Shown: positions 1 through 15,090 of the stretch, in pieces
Layout: each line of letters starts with the position of its first letter
How positions within the stretch are numbered: position 1 is the first letter of the stretch
Source of the DNA: Branchiostoma floridae
Lineage: Eukaryota > Chordata > Leptocardii > Amphioxiformes > Branchiostomatidae
NCBI RefSeq assembly: GCF_000003815.2
Contig: NC_049985.1
Location: 9,832,543 to 9,896,542, forward strand
Direction: 5' to 3'
Length of the DNA: 64,000 nucleotides
Program-made: the position numbers and the translations under genes
The notes under the pieces: model-generated
The model's database searches: none
The model's input: only the letters and a program-made list of their open reading frames with translations
Told to the model about the DNA's origin: nothing

Positions 1-3000
1 GAAGGTCAGAGTGAAAGTTCATCAACAGGTGACCAGTTCACCCGTAGGTTAATGGGTTTACCCCGGGGTCAGCCCATTTCAAAAGTTCATGATAAACCCA
101 AAACTTTGTGACAGTGGTAAAAGTACATACTCTTTTTCCTGTCTTATTTTGATTATCTTGTGCATGTTTAGTTGTTGATTTATCTGTTGTTCTTCAATCT
201 TGACATTCTTCTTGATCCCTCCTCTCTCATAAAAACAGGGTCCCTATAAACTAAGTCAATGGAATAGTCGTGTGGTAAGATAGATTCCAGATAGCTGACG
301 TTTATCTCAGCATTGTTGGGTAGCTAACTGCAGCCATGTCAAAGTTCTTCAACATGAAGAAACCCAAACATAGCTGTTATGCAAGCTCGTACATCTTGCC
401 CTTTTCTTGCACAGATACTCCTATTCTATAGAGCATAAAAAAATATATATTTAGGTCGGTGTCTTTGATATGGATTAAAACTGAGCAAATTTCAAAGAGA
501 TATTTATAGATTTCTACAACAATACATGCAACGCATTCAAGATATAGCAGATTTGCCTGACCATCTGGCCATTCAACAAATTGGATGAAATAGCTAGTTG
601 TACTCACTATTCTGCATCGACCAGATGGTGTTTGAAATGTATTAAGTCACTAACTCAATTTTGGGACAACACAGAACCCTAGAATGACATATGATCCCAA
701 CTATCCATGGTTGGTAGCATAAGAAATTCTTTAATCATTAAAATTAATGTACTAGTAGCAAATTTCCAGTTAACATTTTCTTTCTTTCTGCTAAATGTGG
801 TGCCTAAAAGACTACCTTAAATGAGAGACAGTTGATTTTAGCAGTATAAATGTTTGTAATGCTATCCTCTGTTTTGGAAAAAGATAAACATCAAAGTTAG
901 CAAATATCAAGATATTTCAAATGCTGTATCATGAAAGAACTTGTAAGGTCTTAGATCTTCACAGAAACTTGATACACTACACTAAAGTACTTTCCCTTTC
1001 ACTCAAAATGAAAATTGGAAGTTCATTATTTTACACATAAAAAGTCATAGAAATTTTCCAACTTCAAAGTTGGTGCAGGAAGAAATTCTGGACATAAACA
1101 CAACATGGAAACCATTAGGGCAGGAATCTGACAGGCATGCTGAAGTCCGCCCTCCTCCCTCCCACCAAGCGGAGCAGCTGTCCACAACTTATCAAAACAA
1201 CCCAGGAAACCCCAAGCACTGCATTAAAAAAACTGTAACCAACACGGTCTATGGAAAACTTAACCACAACTATTCTTCAGCTGTTGTAATGTTTTGACAT
1301 GCCTAACATATGAGGGAAAAGAAGTTGCTTTGAAACATTTCCATGTAAACTGCAATTCTGTGATAACAATTTTGCAAGCTGCATCAGGACAGGTCCTAGA
1401 CACAGACCTTCCATCTGTCAATCAAAATTAGCAGTTTGACCAATAAGGGAATAGCTGAATCTAGGCCAAATATTTTGATTTCGGCATTTTTGTTTGACAT
1501 TTCAGTTTTGATGGAGATGGTTGCACAAGCCTGTTGAACTTGAAAGGCTATAAGAAATGCATGTTCACATTCATACCACAACAAAATACAGCAAAACTAG
1601 TTACACAAAAGACGATGAAGTTCCATACAAAATCAGTTTAGATTTTTTCTCAGTTTTGATGATATAGCACAAAATATCTAATAAAATCCATCTGCATTGA
1701 CTAGTCAAAAATGAGACTTTCACTTGATTCAAGTCTTCATGCAAGAAAGAGAAAACAACATACTAACATTTACCTAAGAAGAAATCTGAGCTGTCTCTTG
1801 AATACAACCTGGCAGCAAGCCTACCTCCTATAGAGAATCCTTGCTCCTATGATCCACAAAACTCCCTCCTATAGATCCACAAGACAAGAAACTCTTCAGT
1901 CTGTACAAGAGCAGCCATCACCAACTGAATTTTCAAATGGAATCCCGACATCATCCTGTGGTTCTAAGCGACCCCTGACCCCCACTGAGTAACCAATCCA
2001 GGAAAAGTCCTCTCCCCAAGCTGGCTGCTAATTGGTCAGATTTATAGACTGGTTAGATACTCACAGCAGACTTCATCAAGTGATGACAGATGTGACAATT
2101 GATGGACTACATACTGTATTCTAAGAATAATACACAGAATTGTCACAACTGGTACATTCCTACTAGTCGAATTTACCTTTCTACTATAATAAATCAAGAA
2201 AAGCAAATGATACTGCAGTATTTCAAGCTCAGTTAAGTTTTGAGGTGCTTTGTCCACTCAGCTTTGAAGACAGGAATCTCTCCCAAATGAGTAGTGCCAG
2301 GGCTTTGGGGACCACAGACAAATTAGGAACATACCCCCTGGAAGGTGAGTAGAGTCTTGGGGGGTTTGTAAACTAGGCCAGGGGTCAAGGGATAGGTTAT
2401 TGCTGAAAACCTTGTAAGATAATGTCCCTCCACATTGATATTTAGGAATTATTAAAACAGTCATAATGCAATATATTATACATCTTTGTTCACATATTTC
2501 TTTCTTCCAATTGTCCATCCCACAAACATGAAGAGTGTATTTCACAGAGCTTGCTTATCATTCTACACAAAATAAAAGCTATTATTCAGTGTTTTGGTTG
2601 TCAGATTACTCTCTTGTCTGCATGTATCTGAAGTTTTCTCAGATTTTGTTATGACTGCTTAATATACCGGTATGCAGACAAAGCCAGGCAAGCATCAATA
2701 TTCTCCAAGCATGCATATGTCACTTACATATTCATGCCAGGTGAGAGATGAAATTCTGCCCCATATATTCAATCTTTGAATACATGAAACAAAAATGTGT
2801 AATGTTAATTTCAAACTTGAAAAACAAAGAATTTAGAAGATGTAGTAGACTATCGACCTTTGAAACGCTTCCTCAGGACCAAAAAATAAAGAAGAGACCA
2901 AAGTCCATTTGTCTTTAACAGATTAATGCAAAAGAAATCGAAATGTTTTTATCCCAAATAGTTTCAGTCATGAAATATCAAATCTCCTGATATCTAAAAT

Positions 3001-6000
3001 CAGACAATCTTTGAGCTGTATCAATTCATATTCGCCGAAAAATGGCTGAACGCAGCAACATACGAACAATGGCTCTCAGTTTCCCTGCTCACGGAGTCAT
3101 TTCTGGCACCGTACCAGGTATGACTGTTCAACACTACGCCTCCAGATGAATAAGGACCTTATTCTTGCCTTTGATATGCAAATAACTACAAGAGTATGTG
3201 AGCAAGTACCTGAAGCAAGCAACGAAAACAATCTACAAGCTAGAAGTTCATTATGGCACAAACATACGGCCAATGGAACAGTTTTTTTTGTGACATGACC
3301 AAATATCTTATGGCACTTTAACCGGTATCCCATGATGCAATAGTCATAATTATAAGAGATCAGACAAATTTGGGCAAAAAGTCTAAAGTGAAACAAAAAT
3401 TAAAAGACGAAACCTTAAAACTTGAATAAAATACATAAAACCAAGGTATAACTTCTCCCCCTGATCTCTTCCCCCAGTTCAGCATTGTTTCATGAAATGT
3501 GTGAACCAACATATTACATCGGTGCAGACTTAAGGCAGACATTTTTTTAAAAACATAACCATTAATCATACAATGTAATACGAACTTTACCTGGGAAATA
3601 TACATACTAGGAAACTAATTCAGAATTTCTTGGTAAACTGTTAGCCTCAACAACAATGACCTGGCCAAGGTAACCAAAGCCTACGTCACCACAGTCTCAA
3701 GTGCTTTTGCCTTTCTTTAAAGATGTGTTAAACACAGAACAAGTACACTACAAGGTACGAGTCCCTGCGGTCTATGGACCTTCAAGAGGCAGGTGCGATA
3801 CCAGGAGTGTAGGCAAAAGACAACAAAAACTGTCAGAAAATATGGATGGGAAAATATGGAATGTCGAGTTGAGCACAGATTTCACCAAGTCGAAAGGGAT
3901 ATGGAAGCACCTGATATCCATCTGTTTTCAGACTGGAGCTGCAGTGTGTGCACTCTCAATGGCTGCTTCCTGCAAGCCGAAAACATATGGATACCAGGCT
4001 TGGACAGTTACAGAAGTCATGGTATTGCCTAGACCTACAACTAGTAGAAGGGTTCAATGCATTGTACAATCAAACTGTCAACTAAGGTTGAACACTTCAG
4101 TGCTATAAAATCACTTCACAGTCTTGGATTCTTGGTCATAGCTGATCCACAATAAAGGAACAGGCAATGAAAGACAAAGTTATGTTTTGAAAGGTAAATC
4201 ATCCTTTCTGGAAGGTCAAGCATGGGTTAGAAAGTCCATCGAAGGCAGTTTGCAAAAACATTTCAAAGCCGATTTCTACAGGTGCAAAACAATAATGTAC
4301 AGGTTATACTAAATGGTAACATATTCAGCTACTGCAACAAGCAAACAAAGAACTCTAAATCCCCTTCCCCCATGTTGAGGACTTTGTACTGGTAATCGTT
4401 GAGTGACTCATGCCAAAGGAACCTGTTTTCGAACATCCTGCTTGAACAGTTTGTACTGTGGTCTGCTAATATTGTTAATTAATGGTCCTTAAGGCCATTC
4501 AATCAACTGTATGTTACTTTCAACTCAAAGGAAATTCCACCTAGTAAAGTTTCCTAGATTTCTGCCCAGTTCCAATCCTTAGGTTGGGGCTGTACACGAG
4601 TGACTAAAATCCTGAATTAATTTCTAGCAGATAGTTATACTATAGACCAACAACACAATCTTTTACAATAGGAAACAGGCATTTTGTGAATCATCCAGGA
4701 CAAACTGAAATATACCACCTGCTCCAAGCCCTGTGTTCTATGTATGACATTGGAAAGTACCATTAAACAGTTCTGAGATACAACACAAATTATCAAACCT
4801 CATCAATACGGAAGTCAAATAAGGGAATAATAGACAAACTTATGCAATTTCCAAGGCAATAGTGAATGTCTGTCTGAAGTTTCATCTCACAACATGGTCA
4901 GTGTAGTCTGTCAAAAGGGAAATCCGTTAAGTAGTAACACAGACCATATTGTAGGGAGAATCTTATTATCTTGCCAGCAGCAGATGCATTTATGGATAGA
5001 AATAGAAGAGGTAGTAAGCTATCATTTACCTAGCCTCAGTGACATACCCAACTTGATAGTAACAATGCTGTAATACTAAAGTTGATAAAATACAGGAGTT
5101 CTATTATCTAGTTCTTTCTTGGTTGCGTATGCCACCTCACGTAGAACACATTCCAACCTTCTCTGGCACAATGGCCAAGAACTTCAAGGAGGCTTATAGA
5201 ATTCCCTCTTAGAAAAGCCTGGCTTACCTGAAATTCCTGCAGCAAATTTTCGGATAGAGAAAAATAACACACACATACTTTGGGTTGTCCCAAGTTTGCA
5301 AACAAGGGCCACACAGGTTTGTGGTTACTTTATAAGTGACCTAAACATCCAACAATGTTATAGAAACCAACCAATTAATAATTTGCATAGAAAAGGATCT
5401 AGATTTCCTTTTAAAACTCCTACCAATTCTTGTGAAAATCAAGCAAAACAAAACATTCTAAAGTTTATGACATAAGTTCATGGATCACTTAGATTTAAGA
5501 CAAAGTTTTAGAAAACTCAACAATGTGTAATTCTGTGTCTTCTACAAGTATAAGAATAGCAGCTTTTGAAAGTTCATGTACATTAATTTATGTTTGCAAG
5601 CAGTCATCCCTGGCAAGACAGACTACTTGCCTCATGTAAACCTACATACCTTCATGGTACATGTCAGAAATACATGACATAGATTCTAGTACAGATAAAA
5701 TATGGCCACACATCTTGACGCCTTTGGGCTGAGAACTGATTGGAAAAGCGTGCTACTGGGGACCGTGAGATGTTTATGTGCTTATCTGTCTGGGTCATAA
5801 CAGTTTACTGAAACTGAGCATGATTCAGATAGCAGCACTATAATAGGAATCTTGGTGCCCTATTTAAATTCCTTACAGTTGAAACAAGTTGCTTCAACCT
5901 ACCAGAAAACAAAATTCTGTTAATCATTGTTAGAAGATAATAGATTGTTGTATGTGTTTGACCATTCAAAACCCACCTGTAAGAAAACCTACGGCTATAT

Positions 6001-7704
6001 AGTCCACAATGGCATGCTGACACCTGTAATGCAGCCAAACTTCTTCCTGTGCTTCTAACAGCAGCAAGGAACAGGCCGCTACTTAGCTAACTGTACAAAG
6101 CCCCTGTCTGAAGTCAGTAAGACTGTCAATTAGAGGATCCTATACTATCTGACAAGCATCCTCACAACTGTTTCCAGGAAAAAGAGAGTCAGGGAAAGTT
6201 TTGTGATGACGTTACAAGAGAAATATTTGCAATAACTACACCGTACAAGATAACGGTCGCACCAAATCCCAGTATAATCCCTCCCTCCACCCATTTTCCA
6301 TAGCTCCCCTTTGTTCCCAGACAATAGGAGGTGATCTGAGGTACCCACACGGACTTGAATACAACTCACAAGCATCCATACCTTGTGGAACAGGGTCATT
6401 CTGCAGAAAATATATCCATAGAGGTGGAAGTGAAGGGACGGTGGCGAGCAAACATGGCGCCAAGTGTTGACACTGCTCAGACTCACCACACAATGGCCAG
6501 GATTCCAGCCCATTCAACCCGACAAAAGCACCAGCCAATCACGAGCCAGGCCCACGCATATATTATGGTGATACCTGGGGTCTCCTGGGACATGGCCTTT
6601 TTAACCATGCAGGGTGAGGAATTTCCTATCAACAGGAATGATTAGCTATTACCCAGCCTCTTGTATCACCCCAACTAGGAAACTCCTTTCAAAGACTTAT
6701 TCCACACTTGAAAATAGCCACAACATTGATATATTCCTTTAGTATAAGTTATTGTTTTGTCTTAAGAACCACTTTCAGCTTATAAGACAGGCCCTGATAT
6801 AGGTGTTAGCTGTCGTCAGCTTCCTACCATTTAAGATCATTCCTCCCAGTAAGCCTACAGCCAGCAGGTGACTGAGGTATGCCAGAAAATGTAGCAAAAG
6901 CAGGGTTGTATGTCAGTCCTTACAGAAGGTGGCAGGAAGGGAGGAGACATCAAACCATGCTGCCCCCATTTTCTAACCAGACACAGCCTTCCAAATGGCC
7001 TGGATAGCAGGGACACATACTTCAGACACCACTTTTGCAGGCACTTTGACAGAGAAACTGAAGGATCCAGAGTTTGCAATCTATTTCCTGGAACAATTGC
7101 CCTTAACTTTCAAGCCTCTTTTCATGCCAACATCTTGCTGAAAAAAGGACGTAGCAAAGTGGCTTACTACATTCTGTTTTTATACATTTTGTAAGGAAGA
7201 ACAGACTTTTGGGGGTCGTTTTTGTACCTGTCAGACAGAAGCTTGGTGCTATCATTGTCTTCCTGCGGTGACCCATAAAGACACAATGTAGCGGGTAAGG
7301 GACCGTTACCCAGGCTGCCTGACAGGTAGGAAACATGCCCCCAGGCCGAGGTGCAATTCAAATGAGCACCTCAGTAGGATGGCATTTACACCTCAGTGTG
7401 ACATCATTCTGTCAGTATCATTCTTCCTCAGGCTAAATCAATTAAATTGGTCGTTTCTTTGACTCAAGGGCTTGAAAAAAAACTGTCTACCTGCACATGG
7501 ACATACAGTATGCATTTTTCTATTTATGTTAGATATTTTTGTCACTGGCTCTACCATGTACATGTATAGTATTGTATAGGATAGTGATGAGTTTTATAAT
7601 TGTCAGTTAGCCCTCTTTCTTCATGTTTAGACAGCCCCATATCTGCCATATCATCCAAGATATTATGAGTATGCAATTGACTTAAAACTACTGTGATACA
7701 ACTC

Positions 7705-7960
7705 GTGGGTGTAAATTCCTGTGGTGATAGAAACTTATTGAGGAGAATGAAGCAAGAAAGGATAATATCATTTTTCTGCAACTACAAAGTTGAAACCTGG
7801 TGCCACTCATGGCACTAAAAACTTCCTATGGCCTCACCATAATCTACACTCCAGAAAGCACTGTATCAGAATTCTGTACCATTCAGCGCTATAAATTCCT
7901 GTGGTGATAACGCATTAAGAGTGGAATGAAGCGAGCAAGGACAACATCATTCTAGCCGGA
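7705..7960. repeat. diverged tandem duplication, period about 180 bp
   Basis: TAAATTCCTGTGGTGATA, then GAATGAAGC(A/G)AG and A(T/C)ATCATT, appears near 7712 and near 7892. The two copies have diverged at many positions between. No coding content. Confidence 0.6.
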
Positions 7961-10473
7961 CTACACTGTGCCATTTCTACCCCCTTAGGAAGCTATAATG
8001 TATCCTACATCATTAGTCACAGCCTAGGAAGTCCCAACAAGTTCAACATCAAGCCATCAGGGAATTATCACTCCAACACATTATCAACTACTGACTCAGG
8101 CTCAATTTGGCCACTACCAAGTCAATATGTTGGTTCTAGAGGTTACAAAAATGAAAACAGAGTCTGATGAGCAGCTTTGTACACACATTTTTAGACAGTG
8201 AATAAAAGAAAGTCAGATTCAAGATTTTCTCAATCTTTGTTTTCATCCAGACCTCTTTCTACACCATATGTTTCCTTTAAACAAAGAAACAGAGAAATGA
8301 ATTGGTGTGGTCTTATAAATCTACCATACATCCACTGCTATATGCAGATTTAGCACCGACCCCTGGATTCAATCTCATGCTATGATCACAGTAATAGGGA
8401 CCAGGGACAGGCTGATAGTAATACATGGGATCCAAGGAGGCTTGCCATTGCGAAATGGTTTGTACTTTCAGAGCAAATTACAGGCCTCGTGGGATTAGGA
8501 AGGACATGGAAAGATGATAATGGACTTCTGTTCCCCGTGTGCTTTGAATTACAAGTATCAGTCGATTCCTGTGGCTAATGTTGCTATTGAGATACCACAA
8601 CCTTACCCTGTGCACTGCCTGATTTCTCTAGACTAATAATTCATCTGTACACAAAGAACTTACAACTCCACAATGAATTAAAAGTTACATACTGTAAATA
8701 TACATCTGTACTTCAATTCCTGATATCAATCCACAGAACAAGTGGCTTGAGTACAGTCTGCTTTTATCTCCCTTTGTCACCACTGTTGCCGAGTACATGT
8801 AGGCAGAAAATGAGAGTCAAGTTAGTACCTCCTGAAAAATGAAACAATTGACCTTCCAGTTTTAGGTTTACAAACTGAGCATGAGTTGTAAAACAATTGA
8901 GACATACTTGTGATGTGAGATTCCTTTCTTGTAACACTCCTATAAAGCCATTATCACTGTTAGCATAATTTGTGGAGATTAACGAGTTCACTCCCTTTCC
9001 ACACCTTTATTTCCTCCCCTTCATATGGTACAAAATGCCTACTCCCTCTATAGGCCAATGACCACTGACAGTTGTTTATCAATGCTTGTGTTCATGTAAT
9101 ACAAACAGAGCCCTTGTTTCTCAAAAAGGTCTTTAAAGAATCAAAAGCATTTCCGCACAGATCTACCTAAAATCCTTACCAGTCTAACTACATGATCCCA
9201 CATGAACATAACCAATGGCCTAAAAATTCCCAAATATCTCAAGGTTGTGTTGTGATTTTCTATGCAGGAAATCTCACCTGACTGCCATACCAACCATGCC
9301 AAACAACTTAACATTCTACCTGGTTAGTAGAACATGACATTCTTTCGCCTCTTCTTACGGTAAATACATTGCAACAAAGACCAGTTTCTTGGAAGGGAAA
9401 ACTGTACATGAAAAGTATGCATAAAATTCAGAGCTACACAAAATTTCTTGGCCTATGGTGCTCTCGTCGGTAACTTCTTGTATGATGATGTCATTGATGA
9501 CATCAGCACACAGATCAACTGAGACATGACTAATATACACGTACACATAAACCATTTTTCATTAACACTTCAAAGGGTTATGATAACAAATTTTACATCC
9601 TCCCTTTAGATCATAATAGATGACTTAAAGCTGTCTGCAGGATTTGGAATTCGAACGACCTCCTTATAAGGACATCACAAAAAACTGAAAGAAATCCCCC
9701 TGCATCACAAACTTCCGGTGAGCCATAAAATATTCATGCAGCCACTGTAGCCGTAATCAGCATATACTTCCACGTCACAAGGAAAGGGAGAACTAAAGCT
9801 GGGCAGGTCATTGACATGGGTGTGACAAAGTTATGTGGAGTAGAACAAATTGTGAAACTGGAGAAAATTTCCTATTTCCTAAACTACTGAAATTCTGTCA
9901 CCAAGATCCAAATGCTATCAAGTTTACCACCCAATTCTTGTACAATCAATGTTACCTTCAAAGCAGGTCTGATCAGGTGTATCTGCACATATTTCAAGAT
10001 GTTAAAGTTTACTAGGTCATCCAAGAGTATTGCTCTTTAATTCTTCATGAACTGCTAAGTACCTTACTATAGTCAAGAAAACAGCCATGCAAAAACTGGC
10101 AGACTGCACTGAAAGGTATCTTGGTTGACCAATACGATGCAGATACAGATACTGACAGCATCTCCCAGAGGTGGGAAACACTTCTGCTGAGTCTGCTGGT
10201 AAGTCTGTACCTTAGGTAATTACTGTCTTATTGAGGTCATCTGAATTAGCACCACCCCAGACTCTTGCACTTCAGTACCATCAATTCCAAAGGCTCTTGC
10301 CTCTTCAGCCCTGGCTCATTATCACGAGGAATCATTCTTATTGGGGCTATATCGTAAAATCATCTGGAATCATTAGTTTCCTTGATGGATGGCTCAGTTA
10401 TAGGTAAAATTCCCCAATGTTTTCAAGACAATCAACTCAAGACACACTTGTCAGGTTTTTGATAGTGTGAAGG

Positions 10474-10740
10474 TGGCATCTGATTACCCAGTATTGCTTG
10501 AGGTTGCATCTCAGCAGTCTACTATCATAAATTTCTCTGTTTAGATCAAACACTATTGATCTTAAGTGGACTCAGGGAATATCCAGACAAGGACAGACCA
10601 TCCCAAGTTGCACTGAAGCTATCAAGAAAATCAATCCATTAAAGACAAATGGTGAGTCTAAAACAGCAGTAAGGTGATTACCAAGTATTGCATCAGGCTG
10701 CATTTCCCATGTTTACTGCCAATATAACTGTCAAATGAAA
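10474..10740. repeat. diverged tandem duplication, period about 193 bp
   Basis: TGATTACCCAGTATTGC near 10481 recurs as TGATTACCAAGTATTGC near 10674. Both continue into (A/T)GAGG or AGGCTGCAT-type sequence. Old and noncoding. Confidence 0.55.
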
Positions 10741-11639
10741 TCCAACAACATTCTCTGTGACATACATGAGCAGCTAAACCAGTCAAATGTCCCAAGACTT
10801 TTCCCCGATGATTTGTCTTCAAGATGTTCATTTTTTACTCTAGCACATTTTTAACTGGGGAGCTAACAAATTGGTGAGGCCCCAGTTGCAAGGGTACCCT
10901 GCCTAAAGCCACATGTCTGCTGCAGGTGTGCAAATCAATGAAAATCACATCAATCAAGACTTAGTAAATGCCGATTGTCAGAACAAGATGGCGCAGCAGC
11001 AGCAGAGAGTAACTGGCAAACAGTAAAAAAAAAGGGGGGAAGGTTAATTTATGTTGCTATGACGTACACTGCTTGCAGGATCATAAAAAATTGTGTATGC
11101 AAAGCTGCACATAGATTGATTGATTGAAGAGCTGACGCTCTCATCAATCATCAAGGGTGGTTTATGACCGTAACATGTAGGACGATCGATGCATGTTGGA
11201 ATACACAAAAACATACTTTTGTCTCCAGTAGTTATGTCACACGGAAATGAGACCAAAGTATGTCACATGCGTGAACACACAAAATAACTGTAACTCAGGT
11301 TTACACAATTGATGATATTGTGCCAACAGGGCTGACTGCATTTACAAAAAATTTTTGTTAAACTACAGCACACAGAGATTTTCCAACACTTGCAAAATGT
11401 CCACAGTAACCAATTCATCATAAAACCCACAACTTGACAGGCCATGGTCAACTTGTGGTAAGACCCTGCACCATCTCTCAGCCACAGAAACAGAAGCCCA
11501 CTTGTCAAACCACCCTGCACATCTATGTACTCGTCAACATTTGCTGTGGTTTCAGCCCCCATATCTCGCCGGGCATCCCGCATACTCACCCCACATACAC
11601 CACCCTTGTAAACACCCACAGAGCCATCCTGACTTTGAA

Positions 11640-11820
11640 CAGTAATCCGATAACGCACTGCTGAAACACACTGACGCACAGAGGCAGCGCTCTCCTCACA
11701 TTTCCTCCTTCAAACACCTTTCTGTTCCTCGTGGAGAATATCCGCACTGCGTAATGCCAACGGTCTGATGGTATTTCTGGCATCAGCCTCACCCCATGCG
11801 AGTATAGAAAGTGACGTCAG
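11640..11820. promoter_or_regulatory. GC-richer patch ending in a CRE palindrome
   Basis: A CpG-bearing patch in AT-rich sequence ends with the full palindrome TGACGTCA at 11812-11819, the CREB/ATF site. No promoter or exon can be tied to it. Confidence 0.25.
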
Positions 11821-12904
11821 ACACGATAAACCGAAAAGTCCACAAATCATGTGATCATTGCAAAATGTATCTTATCCTCATTAAAAAAAAAACTTCTGAT
11901 TAATTACAATAAAGATTAGATGACCAATAGCTTTCTCCACCAGAGAAGAATAAGAATGTTGCTCCATCTATAAGGTATATGCTGTGAATCTAGAGGAAAA
12001 CATCATACAGGCATGTGAGTGTGTTGGTTTCCTGTCAAGAGGTTCGTCTAGTGCGCTAGCAGCTCCGGCACCAAAGTGATTGTGTTTTTCATAAGGGCCC
12101 CATTTCTGGCTCTTGTGGCTCGCTTAATGTCAAGTTCGAAAGCTTTTAAAGTTGAAGAATACTGTACACGTATTCTATTGCATTTATTTGGAACAAAGGA
12201 AATAATTGTTTGCTATTACCTATAATGTATTTTCTTTCCTTATTGTTGTATTGCCTTGGAGTGCCTTTCTAGCAGTTTCTACACTTCCAGCCATTCAAAT
12301 CTTGACACAAACAAAATACACATAGTTGCTGCCCCTTTGCAGTACTTTGGTTAATGCTGGCTGTTCAATTTCCAATGGTCAAGGCCACATCAATTTGTTA
12401 CTAAGTAGTTCTAAAATTTAAAACAATATTGCTAAAATGTTAAAGCATGTTTAAACCAGAGTCTGTGCAGAAAGTTTTAGGTGGTGAATATAACGTTAGT
12501 CGGGCTCATTCAAGTTATTATTACAGTCTTCTATTTTTGTCTCCTTCTCACATAGAATTTTGACTACAACATGAAAGACAAAACAAGGAAATAAGTAGGA
12601 GTGGCCTGAGGGGTGACTCATGAAGTTGTCAGACAACAGCACATGTTTGCGGACAAGTGATCAGTTCCCTGTGTCAGCAGGACCAATGGTGGGGGTTCCC
12701 AGGCAAGTGGGGAATCCTACAGTTGGGTGAGAACTCCAGCTACCACTTAGCTGGTCCAACATGCTGAAGAAAAATATGGCAATCAGATTCAGAGATGGCA
12801 AACTTCACCACATTATCCATACTGTTTTGTAACCCACACAGTCTCCCAGACAAAAAAAGGAACATGGAAGATGTACAATGATGCTGTTGCATAATATCAC
12901 ATTC

Positions 12905-13039
12905 ACGCGCACACACACACACACTCACATACAAAAACACACAGACAGACATGCACACACACACTCACATATAAAAAAAACACACAGACACGCATGTACA
13001 TACACACACACACAGAGACACATACACACACACACAAAT
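12905..13039. repeat. imperfect (CA)n microsatellite
   Basis: CACA-rich run interrupted by GACA, TACA and short A tracts. The apparent ORFs of alternating His/Thr or Cys/Val are artefacts of the repeat. Confidence 0.95.
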
Positions 13040-13914
13040 CGCTGGACATTGACAAAGTCTCCAGAGATTTTGTTAAAAAGGAGCTAATCAAAATAAGTAG
13101 TAGGATTTAAACTGTGCAACGATCTTTCAAAACTGCAAATAACAACCTCAAGTATTTTGATGAGGACTGACAATTGATATATTGCATGTGGTGAGGTATT
13201 GTGTGGGGAACACAGTTTGACAGCTTTAGAGATGCAATGATTTATTCCAACAAGGTGATATTTTCTATCTCAAATTAAGATTATGGCCTCTTCACATGGC
13301 AAGTAGTCATATGACTTGTTGATTGCCCAACTATTGCTGTATTGCCATCCATAAAGATACTTGGGTGAACTTTTAATGAAGCTTGGAAGATATGAGATCA
13401 TGTTCAGGGCAATGCATTTACAGAGGGGTCACTTTGTGGTGATATAGCAGTCTCTGTTTACACAATGCTTGATGTCATACATGTACATGGCCCATCTTAC
13501 AGGCCTTGAGTTGCATATACAGTAGTACAGTAAAATGATGAATGTGTTTCTTGCTGCTGTGTGACCTTCATTCCAATGCCACTAGAGCCTTGATGAGCAC
13601 TGACTCAATAAGGAGAAGAATTAAAACTGAAACTTGTATGTTCAATAAGGCAATAGTGGGATATAAAATATAAAACACATATGAACATTCTATGCACAAC
13701 TTTTCTTGTGTTTTTGTCTTTTGGTTTGATTATTCTAGCACAGTCCCTGTCCCTGGTGCTGATCTTGCAATACTGGATGTTATCAGTTCCGGTGACAGAG
13801 TTGTCTTCCGTGTAGAAACCAAATCAAGGAATATGTCTATTTTACCTCTAGGCATTGGTAAAAACATTCAACCCCAAAAGTATATGAACTTCCGAGCTAA
13901 AACGTTAACTTTTT

Positions 13915-14150
13915 CCTCATGAACCAGCAAATATCATCTCCAGTAACATCACTCTCTACCAGGTAAAACCACATGACAGGAAACCAAGCTATTTGATCTG
14001 TGAGGCTTGACTGAGAGCTGTGACTACTGTTCTGCTCTGAAAGCAGATTAACTGTCCAGCTGAGATCTTTAACTCTTTCTTGTAAGTCAGCAAATGTCAC
14101 CGCCAGTAGTATCATTGTCTACCTGCTAAAACCACATCACAGGAAAAAGA
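13915..14150. repeat. diverged tandem duplication, period 163 bp
   Basis: CAGCAAATATCATCTCCAGTA at 13925 matches CAGCAAATGTCACCGCCAGTA at 14088. Both are followed by ATCA, CTACC, and TAAAACCACAT with ACAGGAAA. Confidence 0.7.
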
Positions 14151-14936
14151 GCCACTTGATCTGGAAGGTTTGACAAAGACTGTGACAGTATTCCATCTAG
14201 CAGTGCTTCACAAGGGCAAGCAGCCGAAACGACCTGACAATCACTGTCACGAACAAAGGGTGTCTCTTCTGCAGTAACCCACATTGTCTACTTTGATGTC
14301 TTCTTTACTCTAACCACATCAACCATAGGTTCCGTGCAAGCATTATTGTGAACTATTCCTCTGGAGAATTACACCCACCCACATCACAGGCATACCAGAA
14401 ACTTAATACACACACGAATGGTAAAGTATATTTACACACCTGTGAGAATATATAATTTCAGGAATATAACACCATGTTTACTTTGCAGATTCAGAAAACT
14501 CTAGACTTTTGATATACACAATATGTTTCTGGGATGGACTCTAAAGGTAGCAAAGATAAATATTGTCAAACATACATTTGTATTCCCAAAGTCTTGAACA
14601 CATGTAACTTCTTCTCAGAAGGAACAACAAAAATATTTCTTATTAGATGATTATGTAATTTCAATGACTCCTTTTCCTAGAAAGTTTTCCAGAAAATTTG
14701 TTGTTTGTCTAATACTAGTAACAACTCACAGGTGGAAGCTGTTGGTTTCTTTAACTTTCTTCCTGTGCAAGTCAACCTTCTTGACCTTGATCCAATTTCC
14801 TTAAATTCTTCTTCTCCAATTTCTGATGAAGTTGAAATTAAGTTAAACAGAATCAACACAGGGTTTGAGGGTCACCCCAGAAGTCATTTTATGTAGGATG
14901 TCTTGAAAAGAGTGAAACAGCAACAAATGTATGTGT

Positions 14937-14939
14937 GTT

Positions 14940-14999
<60 letters not shown>

Positions 15000-15038
15000 T
15001 ATGTGTGTTTGAATGTGTGTGTGTGTATGTGTGTTTGA

Positions 15039-15073
<35 letters not shown>

Positions 15074-15090
15074 AATGTATATGTGTGTCT
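14937..15090. repeat. (GT)n microsatellite with TTTGAATGTGT interruptions
   Basis: A long GT run, then repeated GTATGTGTGTTTGAATGTGT blocks, gives a compound microsatellite. It can adopt Z-DNA. Overlapping Cys/Val ORFs are not genes. Confidence 0.95.

Noticed and set aside
3701-4108. 135-codon plus-strand open frame
   Set aside because: Overlaps another open frame in a different phase, with no domain seen. Likely chance.
9640-9670. TTCGAA-containing T-arm-like sequence, also near 40545
   Set aside because: No matching acceptor, D or anticodon arms. Not a tRNA.
10987-11023. AAGATGGCGCAGCAGCAGCA as a gene start with YY1-type site
   Set aside because: Opens only 12 codons before a stop and has no downstream splice donor that leads to recognisable protein.
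11114-11153. ATTGATTGATTGA hairpin considered as a second LINE tail
   Set aside because: The sequence next to the repeat does not match the LINE 3' end at 21800-21852. Kept only as a simple-repeat inverted motif.
11263-11679. 138-codon minus-strand open frame (YRITVQSQDGSVGVYKGG)
   Set aside because: Its middle reads like protein, but I recognise no family, see no clear splice sites, and the plus strand is also open. Not enough to call a gene.
12740-13091. Open frames of alternating Cys/Val or His/Thr here and at 14884-15100
   Set aside because: Direct translation of CA/GT microsatellites.
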